Source: Nocardia sp. NBC_01730 (lineage in GTDB: Bacteria > Actinomycetota > Actinomycetes > Mycobacteriales > Mycobacteriaceae). Taken from it: DNA of 64,000 nt. How positions within the stretch are numbered: position 1 is the stretch's first letter; the number at the start of each line of letters is the position of its first letter. The position numbers and the translations under genes are program-made. Positions 16,381-27,814 of the stretch are shown in pieces. The stretch spans positions 124,001 through 188,000 of the forward strand of contig NZ_CP109162.1 in NCBI RefSeq assembly GCF_035920445.1, written 5' to 3'. Below the pieces are notes generated by a model. That model ran no database searches, was not told the origin of the DNA, and saw only the letters and a list, made by a program, of their open reading frames with translations.

Positions 16381-16893
16381 TCATGCGGATCCCGAACGCG
16401 GGCGCATGTGCTCGAAGATGAGGATCGTTTCGGTCGAGGCGACCGCCGGATGGGCGCTGAGGTGATTCAGGACGAACACCCGCAGCTCGTCGGTGTTGGC
16501 GGTGGCGACATGAATGAGGTAATCGTCGGCGCCCGCGATGAAATACACGTTGAGCACCTCATCGAGCGCCGCCATGCGCTGCCCGAACTCGGCGAGCTGC
16601 CTGCGCGCGCTCGCGTGCAGGCGCACCGCGACCATGGCTTGCAGGTTGCGGCCGAGCGCCGCCGGGTCGATGTCGGCGTGGAATCCGCGAATGACGCCGC
16701 GCTCCACGAGGGCTCGCACCCGCCCGAGGCAGGTGGAGGGTGCGATGCCGGCGGCCGCGGCGAGCGCGTTGTTCGTCATGCGCCCGTCCCGCGCCAGCTG
16801 GTCGAGCAGGATCCGGTCGATGTCGTCGATCGAAGCGCCCGACGTCGGGTGGCCGGGCACGGCCGGGCCGCGTGCTGAGTCGGTCTTGCGCAT
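16381..16893 (-). CDS. Lrp/AsnC-family regulator, AldR-like
   Basis: 170 aa from ATG 16893. The N-terminal winged helix reads IDDIDRILLDQLARDGRMTNNALAAAAGIAPSTCLGRVRALVERGVIRGFHADIDPAALG, and the C-terminal RAM/ligand domain includes VYFIAGADDYLIHVATANTDELRVFVL. In mycobacteria the orthologue AldR controls ald and responds to alanine and other amino acids. Here it is convergent with ald (22 bases between stop codons) rather than divergent, so it does not share the ald promoter. Assignment to AldR is by context. Confidence 0.82.
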   Translation of the reverse strand: MRKTDSARGPAVPGHPTSGASIDDIDRILLDQLARDGRMTNNALAAAAGIAPSTCLGRVRALVERGVIRGFHADIDPAALGRNLQAMVAVRLHASARRQLAEFGQRMAALDEVLNVYFIAGADDYLIHVATANTDELRVFVLNHLSAHPAVASTETILIFEHMRPRSGSA

Positions 16894-16951
16894 GACCCGA
16901 CGGTACCGAATCGGGTTCGCCGCGCAGCCGGTCTCGATGAAGGTTCTTCGG

Positions 16952-18391
16952 CTACGAACGGCGATCGGGTTGTTCGTGCCATGGGAGGCGTGCGCTGTCC
17001 GGACGTGGCTGCGGACGCGCCTGCTCCACCTGCGCGGCCACCGTGAGGATTGTCGTCTCGCCGTTCGCGGGTCCGACCAGTTGGACGGACAGGGGAAGCC
17101 CGTCGTCGCCGACGCCGACGGGTAGGGCGGCCGCGGGATTGCCGGTGACGTTCCACAGGGCGGTGTAGGCGACCATGGGGAGCGAGGCGAGCTGGGCGGA
17201 CAGGGTGTTGGTTCCGTCCAGGACGCCGAGCCGGGGTGGACGGATCGCGATGGTCGGGGTGAGCAGCAGATCGCACTCGGTGAAGATCCGATCGACCTTG
17301 CGCGCCAAGGATCCTCCTTGCCGGATCGCCCATTCGACGACGGGCCGCCGCGCCCATGCGCCGAGCGCGACCGTTTGCTTGGTCCGGCGTTCGAGCCGTC
17401 CCGGATGATCCACTTCGGCTGCCTCGGCGCGTACGCCGCCGAAGAACTGGGGGAAGAAGGCGCCCGTCGAATTCGGGTAGTGAGGGTCGATCTCGAACAC
17501 CGTATGCCCCAGTTCCGCAAGGAGCTTCGCGGTGTCGCGAACCGCGCGGACCTGGAGCGGATCCGTTTTCACCAGCAGCGGCGTTGGAGGTTTCATGCTG
17601 TAGCCGATCCGCAGCGGTTGCGCCGCCGTGCGGGCCGCCGCCTCGAACGACATCACCGGTTCGGAGGCATGGAATCGGTCGCTCGGCGCGTTGCCGCGGA
17701 TGACGTCATAGACGATCGCGGCATCGAGTACGCCGCGAGTCAACGGCCCCGCGACACCCAACGCCCACCACAGGTGTTCGTTCGGCGCGTTCGGCACCCG
17801 CCCACGTTGCGGTTTCAGGCCGAACAACCCGCAGCACGCGGACGGGATGCGGATCGAGCCGCCGCCGTCGCCGCCGAGCGCCGCGGGAACGAGCCCGGCT
17901 GCCACCGCCGCGGCGGACCCGCCGCTGGACCCGCCGGTGGAGCGCGTCATATCCCACGGGTTGCGGGTCACGCCGAAGGTGCTGGATTCGGTGAACGGCC
18001 ACTGCCCGAACTCCGGCATCGCGGTCTTGCCGACGATCACCGCCCCCGCCGCGCGCAGCCTGCGCACCACCTCGGCATCCGCCACGGCAGGGGTCGAGTT
18101 CGCCCTGGTGCCGAACGTCGTCACCACGCCTGCCACGTCGAACTCGTCCTTGATCGCGATCGGGATTCCGTGCAGCGGGCCCACCGCGCCGCCCGCCGCC
18201 CGCTCCCGGTCACGCTCGGTCGCCTCGGCCCTGGCTTCGTCGCGGAGCACTCGGGTGAACGCGCCGAGTTCCGCGGCGGCGTCGATCCCGTCGAGAGTCG
18301 CCTCGACGAGCTGCTGTGCCGAGAGGACCCCCTGCTCCAACAGCTCACGCTGTTCGAGTACGCCCGATGCGACGACTTCTTGGAGATCCAT
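16952..18391 (-). CDS. Amidase (amidase-signature family)
   Basis: 479 aa from ATG 18391. The Ser-cisSer-Lys triad is present: Lys in [14 protein letters not shown], cis-Ser in [16 protein letters not shown], and nucleophilic Ser in [16 protein letters not shown]. The length is standard for the family. It hydrolyses a carboxylic amide to acid and ammonia; specificity cannot be read off. It may be co-transcribed with the downstream gene only at a distance (16893 to 16952, 58 bases), and an amino-acid permease of the same orientation lies upstream, so a role in amide or amino-acid nitrogen use is reasonable. Confidence 0.9.
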   Translation of the reverse strand: MDLQEVVASGVLEQRELLEQGVLSAQQLVEATLDGIDAAAELGAFTRVLRDEARAEATERDRERAAGGAVGPLHGIPIAIKDEFDVAGVVTTFGTRANSTPAVADAEVVRRLRAAGAVIVGKTAMPEFGQWPFTESSTFGVTRNPWDMTRSTGGSSGGSAAAVAAGLVPAALGGDGGGSIRIPSACCGLFGLKPQRGRVPNAPNEHLWWALGVAGPLTRGVLDAAIVYDVIRGNAPSDRFHASEPVMSFEAAARTAAQPLRIGYSMKPPTPLLVKTDPLQVRAVRDTAKLLAELGHTVFEIDPHYPNSTGAFFPQFFGGVRAEAAEVDHPGRLERRTKQTVALGAWARRPVVEWAIRQGGSLARKVDRIFTECDLLLTPTIAIRPPRLGVLDGTNTLSAQLASLPMVAYTALWNVTGNPAAALPVGVGDDGLPLSVQLVGPANGETTILTVAAQVEQARPQPRPDSARLPWHEQPDRRS

Positions 18392-18589
18392 GTGCTACCG
18401 CTCCTCTAGGCCCGTTCCGGGCCGCCCGTGGACGAGGCGTTGCACTGCCGATGCCCACACCCTCGACCGTATGTAGTCGAGCGACCGTTTTGCAATGGAT
18501 ACTGCGTGATCGGCCATGTGGTTCAAACCGCAGCAAATTTGGTGCAATCCGCAAGCAGGCCGGGACCCGAGCTGGTTGCGGGGCCGTCG

Positions 18590-20044
18590 TCAGGGCAGCT
18601 CGGGGTGCCGCAGGCCCGCCGTCGCGGTCGAGTCGGTACCCGCGAGCTTGGAGTGGGTACGCGAGTAGGCGAAGTAGACGATCAGGCCGACGGCCAGCCA
18701 GACCACGAAGCGCGCCCAGGTCTGCCACGGCAGCGACCAGATCAGATACACCGAGAAGCCGATGCCGACCAGCGGGACGACCGGCATGAACGGCAGCCGG
18801 AACTCGCGCGGCTCGTCGGGACGGGTGCGCCTCAGGACCATCACCGCGACGGACACGACGATGAAGGCCATCAAAATGCCGATGTTGGTCAACTCGGCGA
18901 CGACCGTGATGTCCAGCAACCCGGCCATCAGCGCCGCTCCGATGCCGACGATCCACGTCACCCGGGTGGGCACCTTCCGGACCGGATGGGTCTTGGCGAA
19001 CCATTCCGGCAACAGCCCGTCGCGGCTCATGGCGAACCAGACACGGGTGACGCCGAGCATGAAGGTGAGCACCACGGTGACGATGCCGACGATGGCGCCG
19101 ATCGCGATGATGTTCGCGACACCGGGCTGACCGACCGACTCGAACGCGGTGGAGAAACCACTGGTCGGGCTGATCTCGGCGTACTTCTGCATGCCGGTCA
19201 GCACCAGGGTGGCCAGCACGTAGAGCACCATGGCGATGGCCAGCGAGTAGATGATCGCCTTGGGCAGGTGCTTCTTGCCGTCGGTGGATTCCTCGGCGGC
19301 GGTGCTCATCGCGTCGTAGCCGAAAACGGCGAAGAAGACAGTGGCCGCGCCGGTCCATACCGCGCCGGCGCCGAACGGGAAGTACGGCGTGTAGTTGGAG
19401 CTGTCGATGTGGAAGACGCCCAGCACGATGATGAGCGCGACCAAGGCGACTTTGATGCCGACCGCGACGGTCTCGAACCGGCCTACGCTCCTGATGCCAC
19501 GCGACAGCAGCAAGGCCGTGCCGAGACAGAACAGCATGGCGAACACGTCGACCACGTGGCCCTCGCCCGTGCCAGAGGCGCCCATCATCCAGTCCGGCAG
19601 AGTGATGTCGACCTGCCCGAGCAGGAACCGGAAGTACCCGGACACGCCGATGGCGACCACCGCGGCGACCGCGATGTACTCCAGCAGCAGATCCCAGCCG
19701 ATGAACCAGCCCGCGATCTCGCCGAGCGACACGTAGCCGTAGGTGTAGGCGGACCCGGCCTTGGGAACCATCCCGGCGAACTCGGCGTAACACAGTGCGG
19801 CCGCGGCGCTGGCGACGCCCGCGATGAGGAACGAGATGAGCACCGAGGGGCCGGTCACGGAGTGCGCGACCGAACCGGCCAGCGTGAAGATGCCCGCGCC
19901 GATGATCCCGCCGACGCCGATCGCGGTGAGCTGCCACAGGCCGAGCGATCGGGACAGCTGCTCGTCGGCAGGGGCGGATTCGTCCTCGACCTCGCCGAGG
20001 GGTTTGCGGCGCAACATCTGGCTGCGCAACTCCGCGATGGACAT
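18590..20044 (-). CDS. APC-family amino-acid permease (cationic amino-acid transporter type)
   Basis: 484 aa from ATG 20044, with AAAGGA upstream; an earlier ATG at 20095 is less supported. The N-terminus ends in LTAIGVGGIIGAGIFTLAGSVAH, the unwound TM1 substrate-binding motif, and FFAVFGYDAMSTAAEESTDGKKHLPKAIIYS is the conserved TM6-7 loop of the CAT subfamily. About 12-14 membrane segments are visible. It imports amino acids with protons. Its position between the amidase and the proline genes suggests an amino-acid catabolic function, but the substrate is not defined. Confidence 0.9.
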   Translation of the reverse strand: MSIAELRSQMLRRKPLGEVEDESAPADEQLSRSLGLWQLTAIGVGGIIGAGIFTLAGSVAHSVTGPSVLISFLIAGVASAAAALCYAEFAGMVPKAGSAYTYGYVSLGEIAGWFIGWDLLLEYIAVAAVVAIGVSGYFRFLLGQVDITLPDWMMGASGTGEGHVVDVFAMLFCLGTALLLSRGIRSVGRFETVAVGIKVALVALIIVLGVFHIDSSNYTPYFPFGAGAVWTGAATVFFAVFGYDAMSTAAEESTDGKKHLPKAIIYSLAIAMVLYVLATLVLTGMQKYAEISPTSGFSTAFESVGQPGVANIIAIGAIVGIVTVVLTFMLGVTRVWFAMSRDGLLPEWFAKTHPVRKVPTRVTWIVGIGAALMAGLLDITVVAELTNIGILMAFIVVSVAVMVLRRTRPDEPREFRLPFMPVVPLVGIGFSVYLIWSLPWQTWARFVVWLAVGLIVYFAYSRTHSKLAGTDSTATAGLRHPELP

Positions 20045-20209
20045 GTGTATCCTTTCGTCCTCTGCGGTACCCGGCGGTGCCGTAACGCAGATCACAATTC
20101 GAGCTGTGCCTAGCTAAATACGACCACATCCGCGCTGTGATCGGTCAGTTGGACAAATAAACTTCAGCGGCCTTGTCCAACCGGACGCCGCGGCTCGGAT
20201 GCGCCGAGC

Positions 20210-21168
20210 TCAGCGGTCGCCGCCGAATGAGCGCAGGAAGAACGCGACGTTGGCCGGACGCTCGGCCAACCTGCGCATGAAGTAGCCGTACCACTGGTCG
20301 CCGTAGGGGACGTAGACGCGCAGCATGTGTCCCGCACCGACCAGGCGCCGCTGTTCGGCGTCCCGGATGCCGTGCAACATCTGGAACTCGAAATCGTCAT
20401 GCGTGCGCCCGGTTTCGCGTACACAGTGCAGCGCCGCGTCAATCAGCGCCGGGTCGTGCGTGGCGACCATCGGATAGCCGTCGCCGTCCATCAAGATGCG
20501 CAGGCAGCGCAGATACGAGTCGTCGACGGCGGAACGGCCCTGATAGGCCACCGCGGCGGGTTCGCGATAGGCGCCCTTGCACAACCGGATTCGCGAGCCG
20601 GGGCCGGCGAATTCCCGGCAGTCGTCCTCGGTGCGTTTCAAGTAGGCCTGCAACACCGTGCCCAACCATGGGAAATCCGTGCGCAACTCGCGCACGATCG
20701 ACTGCGTCGAGTCCGTGGTGGTGTGGTCCTCTGCGTCGATCGTGACCCAGACCCCCGCGACTGTCGCGGCGGTGCAGATCTGATGGGCGTGCTCACGAGC
20801 TATGGCGTGCCCGTCGTGGGGGAGCGCCTGGCCCAGCGCGGACAGTTTGAGGGACACCTCCAGCGGTCGCGCGGTCCCTTCCGCCGCGGCGGGCAGATCG
20901 GCCAACGCTGACAGGAGCCGCAGATAGTGCGCGACGGTGGCGCGGGCTTGGTCGAGGTCGGTGGTGTCCTCGCCGAGATAGTCGATGGTCACGCGGCGGT
21001 CGGATTCGAGGAGCGCGGCGGTCGCGGCCACCGCCTGATCCTCGGTCTCGCCCGCGACGAAGCGATCCACCAGCTTCTTGGTGGTCGGCATGCGGCTGAT
21101 CGTGCGCTCCATGCGCGGAGAGCGTGCGGCTGCCAGCATGGCGGGACGGAGCAGTCCGGAGAATGCCA

Positions 21169-21169
<1 letters not shown>
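20210..21169 (-). CDS. pruB: Proline dehydrogenase
   Basis: 319 aa from ATG 21169; the ATG overlaps the TGA of pruA by one base (TGATG), so the two are translationally coupled. It is the single-domain FAD barrel type: LEVSLKLSALGQ, VTIDAEDHTTTDST, VLQAYLKRTEDDC, RIRLCKGAYREP, MVATHDPALIDAAL and the C-terminal VYVPYGDQWYGYFMRRLAERPAN, which holds the proline-binding YxxRR arginines. It oxidises proline to pyrroline-5-carboxylate and passes electrons to quinone at the membrane. Confidence 0.95.
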
Positions 21170-22806
<1,637 letters not shown>

Positions 22807-22872
22807 GGTTCCTCCTGCTGGGTAGGCGATTTTGCGGTAAGCCGAAGTCAACACCGGAAAACTGCCCGGAGA

Positions 22873-24192
22873 ATGAGCCAGTCGGACAAAGATGGGGTGA
22901 GTGCGTTGTCGAGTTGGCCGAAGGACGGGAACGTGGCCGGGGAGAGCGAGTTGGCCGCCGCGGACATGGATCTGTTCGGCCTGGCGCAGATGGTTGCCCA
23001 CAACGCGGGCGGGATGGTGTCCATCGAGGACCCGCACTCCCATGTGCTGGCGTACTCGGCGTCCGACCAGACCGCCGACCAGTTGCGCGTGCTGTCGATC
23101 CTGGGCCGGGAAGGCCCGCGCGACTACCTGACCGTGCTGCGGAAGTGGGGTGTGTTCGATCGCTTGCGCAACACGGACGAGGTCATCGACGTGCCCGCGC
23201 ATGAGGAACTGAACATCAAGCGAAGGCTGGTGGTCGGTATCCGGCATCCCGCGGACGCGACCGCGCGGGCGCCGCGGGTACTCGGTGCGATCTGGCTGCA
23301 GCAGGGTGATCAGCCGTTCAAGTCGGACGCGGCGGAGATCCTGCGTGGGGCCTCGGCCATCGCAGGCCGTCTGATCTCCCGCAGTCTCGACGCACCGTCC
23401 ACCGAGGCGCTGCTGATCCAGCGGTTGTTCGGTGCGGGAGGGGCCGCGGTCGAGATAGACGCGGTGGTGACCGCGCTGAACCTGCCGCAGACCGGCCCCG
23501 CCGCGGTGGTGGCGTTCGCGCTCACCGCCACCGAGCAGTCCACCGCCACCGAGCCCGCCGCGCTCGGCAGCATCCTGCGCTTGCGCGCCAGCTCCTTCCG
23601 GGGCGACTCGGTGACCACGGTGCTCGGCGACCGCGTCTACGTGCTGTTGCCTGGCTACCGGTCCGCGCACGCGGTGACGGCGTGGACGCGGCAATTGGTC
23701 GAACAGCTCGAGGCGAAGCGGTCGCTGGCGTTGCGGGCCGCGATAGCCTGTCCCGTCGCCGATCTCGGCGCGGTGGGCGCCGCGCGGGCCGAGGTCGATC
23801 GCGTGCTGGACAGCACCGTCGCCACCTACCCGAAGGGGCGGGTGACCACGCTGTCCGAATCCCGCACCGCCGTGCTGCTCGGCGAGGTGCTCGATCTCGT
23901 CGGCTCGCGCGCCGCACTGCACGATCCCCGGCTGCGCGCCCTGTTCGACTACGACCGGAAGCATTCGGCGAGCTTGCGCGACAGCGTGGAGACCTATCTG
24001 CGGGAACACGGCGACGTCCGCAACGCCGCGGCCGCCCTGCAAGTGCATCCGAATACGCTGCGTTACCGCATCCGCCGCGTCGAGGACATCCTCGGCATGG
24101 ATCTCGGCGACCACGCAGACCGCCTGTTACTCGAGATCCAGCTCGCGCTCCAGCGCCGCCCGCACTCCCGCCCGCCGGGCCCGCCTGCCTGA
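22873..24192 (+). CDS. pruC: PucR/CdaR-type regulator of proline use
   Basis: 439 aa from ATG 22873 with CGGAGA upstream. The C-terminus is the PucR helix-turn-helix: LRDSVETYLREHGDVRNAAAALQVHPNTLRYRIRRVEDILGMDL. The N-terminal part is a GAF-like sensor region (AQMVAHNAGGMVSIEDPHSHVLAYSA). In mycobacteria the orthologous gene, divergent from pruA-pruB, encodes PruC, an activator of the operon. The same divergent arrangement is seen here with 66 bases between starts, which must hold both promoters. The symbol rests on family plus synteny. Confidence 0.87.
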   Translation: MSQSDKDGVSALSSWPKDGNVAGESELAAADMDLFGLAQMVAHNAGGMVSIEDPHSHVLAYSASDQTADQLRVLSILGREGPRDYLTVLRKWGVFDRLRNTDEVIDVPAHEELNIKRRLVVGIRHPADATARAPRVLGAIWLQQGDQPFKSDAAEILRGASAIAGRLISRSLDAPSTEALLIQRLFGAGGAAVEIDAVVTALNLPQTGPAAVVAFALTATEQSTATEPAALGSILRLRASSFRGDSVTTVLGDRVYVLLPGYRSAHAVTAWTRQLVEQLEAKRSLALRAAIACPVADLGAVGAARAEVDRVLDSTVATYPKGRVTTLSESRTAVLLGEVLDLVGSRAALHDPRLRALFDYDRKHSASLRDSVETYLREHGDVRNAAAALQVHPNTLRYRIRRVEDILGMDLGDHADRLLLEIQLALQRRPHSRPPGPPA

Positions 24193-24200
24193 CCCGACTT

Positions 24201-24235
24201 GCTCGGTAAGCGACGTTTGCCGAGCGGCGCTCGGC
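24201..24235 (+). terminator. Two mutually exclusive hairpins after pruC
   Basis: GCCGAGC (24219-24225) can pair with GCTCGGC (24229-24235) across a three-base loop, or its CCGAGC can instead pair with GCTCGG at 24201-24206. The first is a compact terminator-like hairpin just after the pruC stop; the second would disrupt it. No T-run. Confidence 0.4.
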
Positions 24236-24300
24236 GCGCTGTTGGACGTGCTGGTGGTCCGTCACTGTCGGGGAGGGGCGATCCGTGCTATCGAGGACGT

Positions 24301-25860
24301 ATGAAGCCGACACGGTCGTTCTACGATGTCGTGATCGTCGGCGGCGGCCATAACGGGCTGGTGGCCGCCGCGTACCTGGCGCGGGCTGGGCGGTCGGTGC
24401 TGTTGCTCGAGCGCCTGCCGCACACGGGTGGCGCCGCGGTGTCGGAGCGGGTGTTCGCGGGCGTCGACGCGCGGCTGTCGCGGTACTCGTATCTTCTGAG
24501 CCTGCTGCCGCGACAGATCGTGGACGAGCTGGGGCTGCGGTTCACGACACGGCGCAGGCAGATCTCGTCGTATACGCCGGTCGGCGACAGCGGCCTGCTC
24601 GTTTCCGGGGCGCCGGAGCGGACCAGGGCGAGTTTCACGCGCCTCACCGGGTCGGATCGGGATTTTCTTGCGTGGCAGCGTTTCTACGGCGCCACCGGGC
24701 GGCTGGCGCAGCGCATATTCCCGACGTTGACGCAGCCGCTGCCGTCCAGGGCCGTGCTGCGGGCTGCCGTGGACGACGCTGCGACCTGGGAGGCGATGTT
24801 CGAGCGCCCGCTGGGGGAGGCGATCGAGTCGGCCTTCCGCGACGATATCGTGCGCGGCGTGGTGCTCACCGACGCGCTGATCGGTACGTTCGCCCATGCG
24901 CACGATCCGTCGCTGCGGCAGAACCGCTGCTTCCTCTACCACGTGATCGGCGGCGGCACCGGCGACTGGGACGTGCCCGTCGGGGGTATGGGCGCGCTCA
25001 CCGACGCGCTGGCCGAGGTGGCGCGCTCCGCGGGCGCCGAGATCGTCACGGAATGCGAGGTAACCGGTCTCGAAACCGATGGCAGCACAGCCGAAGTCGG
25101 TTATTGGGACAGGACGGTTGGTGCGCGTCACGTGCTCGTCAACGCCGCACCGTACACGCTCGCGGGGTTGCTCGGTACGCCGTTACCACCGAAACCCCAA
25201 GGCGCGCAGCTCAAGATGAACATGCTGCTGCGCCGGTTGCCACGACTGCGTGACACCGAAACCGATCCGCGCGAGGCGTTTGCGGGAACCTTTCACATCG
25301 GCGAGTCGTACGCGCAACTCGACCAGGCATACGGCGAAGCGGCGATCGGCCGCATACCGTCTGCGCCGCCCGCGGAGATCTACTGTCACACATTGACCGA
25401 CCCGTCGATCCTGTCGCCGGACCTGACCGCGCAAGGCGCGCATACCCTCACGCTGTTCGGTCTGCACACACCGGCAAAGCTGTTCGCCGCCGATCCGGAG
25501 GGGGCGAAGGCGGAGGTGGTAAAAGCCACACTTGCGCAACTGGATTCGGTGCTGGCCGAACCGATCGCCGACTGCTCGGCGACGGACGAGCACGGCGAGC
25601 CATGTCTGGAGGCGAAGACCCCGCTCGAGCTGGAGTGCGAGCTCGGCCTGCCCGGTGGCCACATCTTCCATCGGGATCTGGCCTTCCCTTACCTACCGGA
25701 GGAGGCCGATCCGGCTGACCCCGCCGCCCGGTGGGGTGTGTCGACCGGCCATCGCAACGTATTCCTCTGTGGTGCCGGGGCGATCCGTGGCGGCGGGGTC
25801 AGCGGCATCCCCGGGCACAACGCCGCGATGGCCGTGCTCGACGTCGATCAGGCCCGCTGA
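24301..25860 (+). CDS. Phytoene-dehydrogenase-like FAD oxidoreductase (PYROXD2-like)
   Basis: 519 aa from ATG 24301. The N-terminal FAD loop is DVVIVGGGHNGLVAAAYLARAGRSVLLLERLPHTGGAA, and the C-terminal FAD-binding motif is RNVFLCGAGAIRGGGVSGIPGHNAAM. The GG doublet, YLLSLLP segment and overall length are those of the CrtI-like group related to human PYROXD2, whose substrates are largely unknown. There are no carotenoid genes nearby, so a carotenoid role is not supported. The last 13 bases overlap the convergent zinc-dependent-type reductase gene. Confidence 0.88.
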   Translation: MKPTRSFYDVVIVGGGHNGLVAAAYLARAGRSVLLLERLPHTGGAAVSERVFAGVDARLSRYSYLLSLLPRQIVDELGLRFTTRRRQISSYTPVGDSGLLVSGAPERTRASFTRLTGSDRDFLAWQRFYGATGRLAQRIFPTLTQPLPSRAVLRAAVDDAATWEAMFERPLGEAIESAFRDDIVRGVVLTDALIGTFAHAHDPSLRQNRCFLYHVIGGGTGDWDVPVGGMGALTDALAEVARSAGAEIVTECEVTGLETDGSTAEVGYWDRTVGARHVLVNAAPYTLAGLLGTPLPPKPQGAQLKMNMLLRRLPRLRDTETDPREAFAGTFHIGESYAQLDQAYGEAAIGRIPSAPPAEIYCHTLTDPSILSPDLTAQGAHTLTLFGLHTPAKLFAADPEGAKAEVVKATLAQLDSVLAEPIADCSATDEHGEPCLEAKTPLELECELGLPGGHIFHRDLAFPYLPEEADPADPAARWGVSTGHRNVFLCGAGAIRGGGVSGIPGHNAAMAVLDVDQAR

Positions 25861-26834
25861 GCCGACAACGCGATCTTGGCGCTGCGCCCTGGCGTTTCGG
25901 TGGCGACCGCGGCGTCGGCCGCGGACTCCAGCGAGTAGGCGGTCTCGATGGTCAACCGCAGCTCGCCGCGGGCCGCGAGGTCGATCAGCTCCCCGATCAG
26001 CCGCCCTCGATGCTCGGCGCCGATCTCCTCGATCCGCATGGCGCCCCAGAAGCCTTTGACCACAGCCTGTTTGAAGATGAGGCTGCCGGAATCGAGCGAC
26101 AGCGGCTTGCCCGACAGCGCGCCGAAGGAGATCAGGTGCCCGTTCGGCGCGAGTAGCGCCAGCCCGTCGTCGGCGGCGCGACCGCCTACCTGGTCGACGG
26201 CACGCGCGATGGGCGCGCCCGAGGTAACGGTCTCGACCTGCGCGCGCCAGCCCTCGCTTTCGGTGTCGAGCACTGGTTCGTAGCCGAGCTCACGCAGCGC
26301 CGCGACCGAAGCGTGGCCGCGCACCAGGTTGAGCACGTGCAGACCGCGTTGCCGGCCGAAGACGTTGACCAGCCTGCCGACCGCGCCGTTGGCGGCGTTG
26401 ATCGCCAGCCATTCTCCCGGCTGCAGTGCGAGGTCTTCCACCAGCATCAGTGCGCTGAGCGGCATGGCGAGCAGCTGGGCCGCGGTTTCGTCGGACACCG
26501 CGTCCGGCACCGGAACCACCTGTCCGGCCGGGACCACGAAGTACTCCGCCCACACGTTCTGTGCCCCGGACACCGTGACGCGTTGTCCGACGGTGAGACC
26601 GGTGACGTCCGGCCCCACCGCGTCGACGCGCCCGACGGCCTCGGTGCCCGGAATCGCGGGCAGCGGCGGCCGATAACCGTACACGCCGCGCACGATGGCC
26701 AGGTCGTGATTGTGGATCGGCGCGAGGATCAACTGGAGACGGACCTCGCCGGGACCCGGTTCGGGCACCGGCCGCTCGGTGGTGGTGAGCACGTCCTTCG
26801 GTTCGCCGAATCGTTCGATGACTACGGCACGCAT
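25848..26834 (-). CDS. Medium-chain alcohol dehydrogenase/quinone-reductase family protein
   Basis: 328 aa from ATG 26834 with GAAGGGAG upstream. The protein has the MDR GroES-like domain (PGPGEVRLQLILAPIHNHDLAIVRGVYGYRPPLPAIPGTEAVG) and the Rossmann part (INAANGAVGRLVNVFGRQRGLHVLNLVRG). The zinc-binding Cys/His cluster of true alcohol dehydrogenases is absent, so it is of the zinc-independent quinone oxidoreductase/ETR (MECR) type; the NG and LNLVRG sequences favour NADPH and an enoyl-reductase-like activity. It lies just downstream of ohr on the same strand and may be part of an oxidative-stress unit. Confidence 0.85.
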   Translation of the reverse strand: MRAVVIERFGEPKDVLTTTERPVPEPGPGEVRLQLILAPIHNHDLAIVRGVYGYRPPLPAIPGTEAVGRVDAVGPDVTGLTVGQRVTVSGAQNVWAEYFVVPAGQVVPVPDAVSDETAAQLLAMPLSALMLVEDLALQPGEWLAINAANGAVGRLVNVFGRQRGLHVLNLVRGHASVAALRELGYEPVLDTESEGWRAQVETVTSGAPIARAVDQVGGRAADDGLALLAPNGHLISFGALSGKPLSLDSGSLIFKQAVVKGFWGAMRIEEIGAEHRGRLIGELIDLAARGELRLTIETAYSLESAADAAVATETPGRSAKIALSAQRA

Positions 26835-26867
26835 GTTCGCTCCCTTCCCGATCAATAGCCTTCCCGA

Positions 26868-27290
26868 TCAGTCCTCGGCGACGAGGACTTCGACTTCGAT
26901 GTTGCCACGGGTCGCGTTCGAGTACGGGCACACCTGGTGCGCCTTGTCCGCGAGTTCCTGTGCGTCCTGCCTGGACAGATGGGGGAGCGAGACCTCGAGG
27001 GTGACCGTGAGCCCGAATCCGCCCGCATCGTTGGGGCCGATGCCGACCTTGGCGCCGACCGCGGAGTCGTCGATGTTGGCCTTGGCCTGCTGGCCGACCA
27101 GGCGCAGCGCCGAATGGAAGCAGGCCGCGTAGCCCGCCGCGAACAGCTGCTCGGGGTTGGTGCCTTCACCGTTGCCGCCCAGCGCCTTCGGGGCGGACAG
27201 GTCCACGTCGACCTTGCCGTCGGTGGTGCGGGCGTGTCCGTTGCGGCCGTCGCCGGTCGCCAAGGCCTCGGCGGTGTAGAGGATCCGCAT
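26868..27290 (-). CDS. ohr: Organic hydroperoxide reductase
   Basis: 140 aa from ATG 27290. The family features are complete: [22 protein letters not shown] at the N-terminus, [18 protein letters not shown] with the first catalytic cysteine, and [19 protein letters not shown] with the second, in the usual CPYS motif. Ohr destroys organic and lipid hydroperoxides using a dithiol, normally dihydrolipoyl groups, in the cytoplasm. The ohrR stop is two bases upstream, so the two genes form an operon. Confidence 0.95.
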   Translation of the reverse strand: MRILYTAEALATGDGRNGHARTTDGKVDVDLSAPKALGGNGEGTNPEQLFAAGYAACFHSALRLVGQQAKANIDDSAVGAKVGIGPNDAGGFGLTVTLEVSLPHLSRQDAQELADKAHQVCPYSNATRGNIEVEVLVAED

Positions 27291-27292
27291 GT

Positions 27293-27739
27293 CTACTCTC
27301 CTTCGTTCAGCTGGGACATCAGCGAATGCGTCAGTCGTCGCAAGGTTTCGCGCAGCGCGAGGAACTCGTCCGGGGACAGGCCGATGGCCTCGGCCATCTC
27401 GGCCGGGATGTCGCCCGCCTCGGCCCGCAGCGCGCGCCCGCGTTCGGTGAGCTGGATATCCACGCGACGTTCGTCGGCCGCCGACCGATGCCGCTCGACC
27501 AGCCCTGCCGCCTCCAGCCGCTTGAGCAGCGGGGAGAGCGTGCCGGAATCCAGGGCGAGTGCATGGCAGACGTCGCCGACGCTGCGTCCGTCGCGTTCCC
27601 ACAGCGCCAGCATCACCAGGTACTGCGGGTAGGTGAGCCCGAGCCGTTCCAGCTTCGGGCGGTAGACCGCGGTCATCGCCCGGGACGCCGCGTAGAGCGG
27701 GAAGCAGAGTTGCTCGTCGAGGGTGAGATGGTCGGTCAT
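27293..27739 (-). CDS. ohrR: OhrR, MarR-family peroxide-sensing repressor
   Basis: 148 aa from ATG 27739. The N-terminus [43 protein letters not shown] has the conserved reactive cysteine of OhrR in EQLCF, and the winged helix continues with [38 protein letters not shown]. Oxidation of the cysteine by organic peroxides releases the repressor from DNA. No second C-terminal cysteine is visible, so it is the one-Cys type, regulated by a small thiol. It is transcribed with ohr, and its operator overlaps the start region. Confidence 0.93.
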   Translation of the reverse strand: MTDHLTLDEQLCFPLYAASRAMTAVYRPKLERLGLTYPQYLVMLALWERDGRSVGDVCHALALDSGTLSPLLKRLEAAGLVERHRSAADERRVDIQLTERGRALRAEAGDIPAEMAEAIGLSPDEFLALRETLRRLTHSLMSQLNEGE

Positions 27740-27746
27740 GGCCATA

Positions 27747-27783
27747 AATATAGTGGGCAACTATATTGCGCACAATAGAGTTG
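27747..27783. promoter_or_regulatory. OhrR operator, two overlapping palindromes
   Basis: AATATAGT (27747-27754) is repeated inverted as ACTATATT (27760-27767). Sharing this right half, CAACTATATTG (27758-27768) is repeated inverted as CAATAGAGTTG (27773-27783) with one mismatch. The two AT-rich palindromes end eight bases before the ohrR start and cover where its promoter should lie, as expected for autorepression. Confidence 0.7.
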
Positions 27784-27814
27784 TCTGTGGCGCTGGTCAC
27801 AGAGTGTGGATCCG

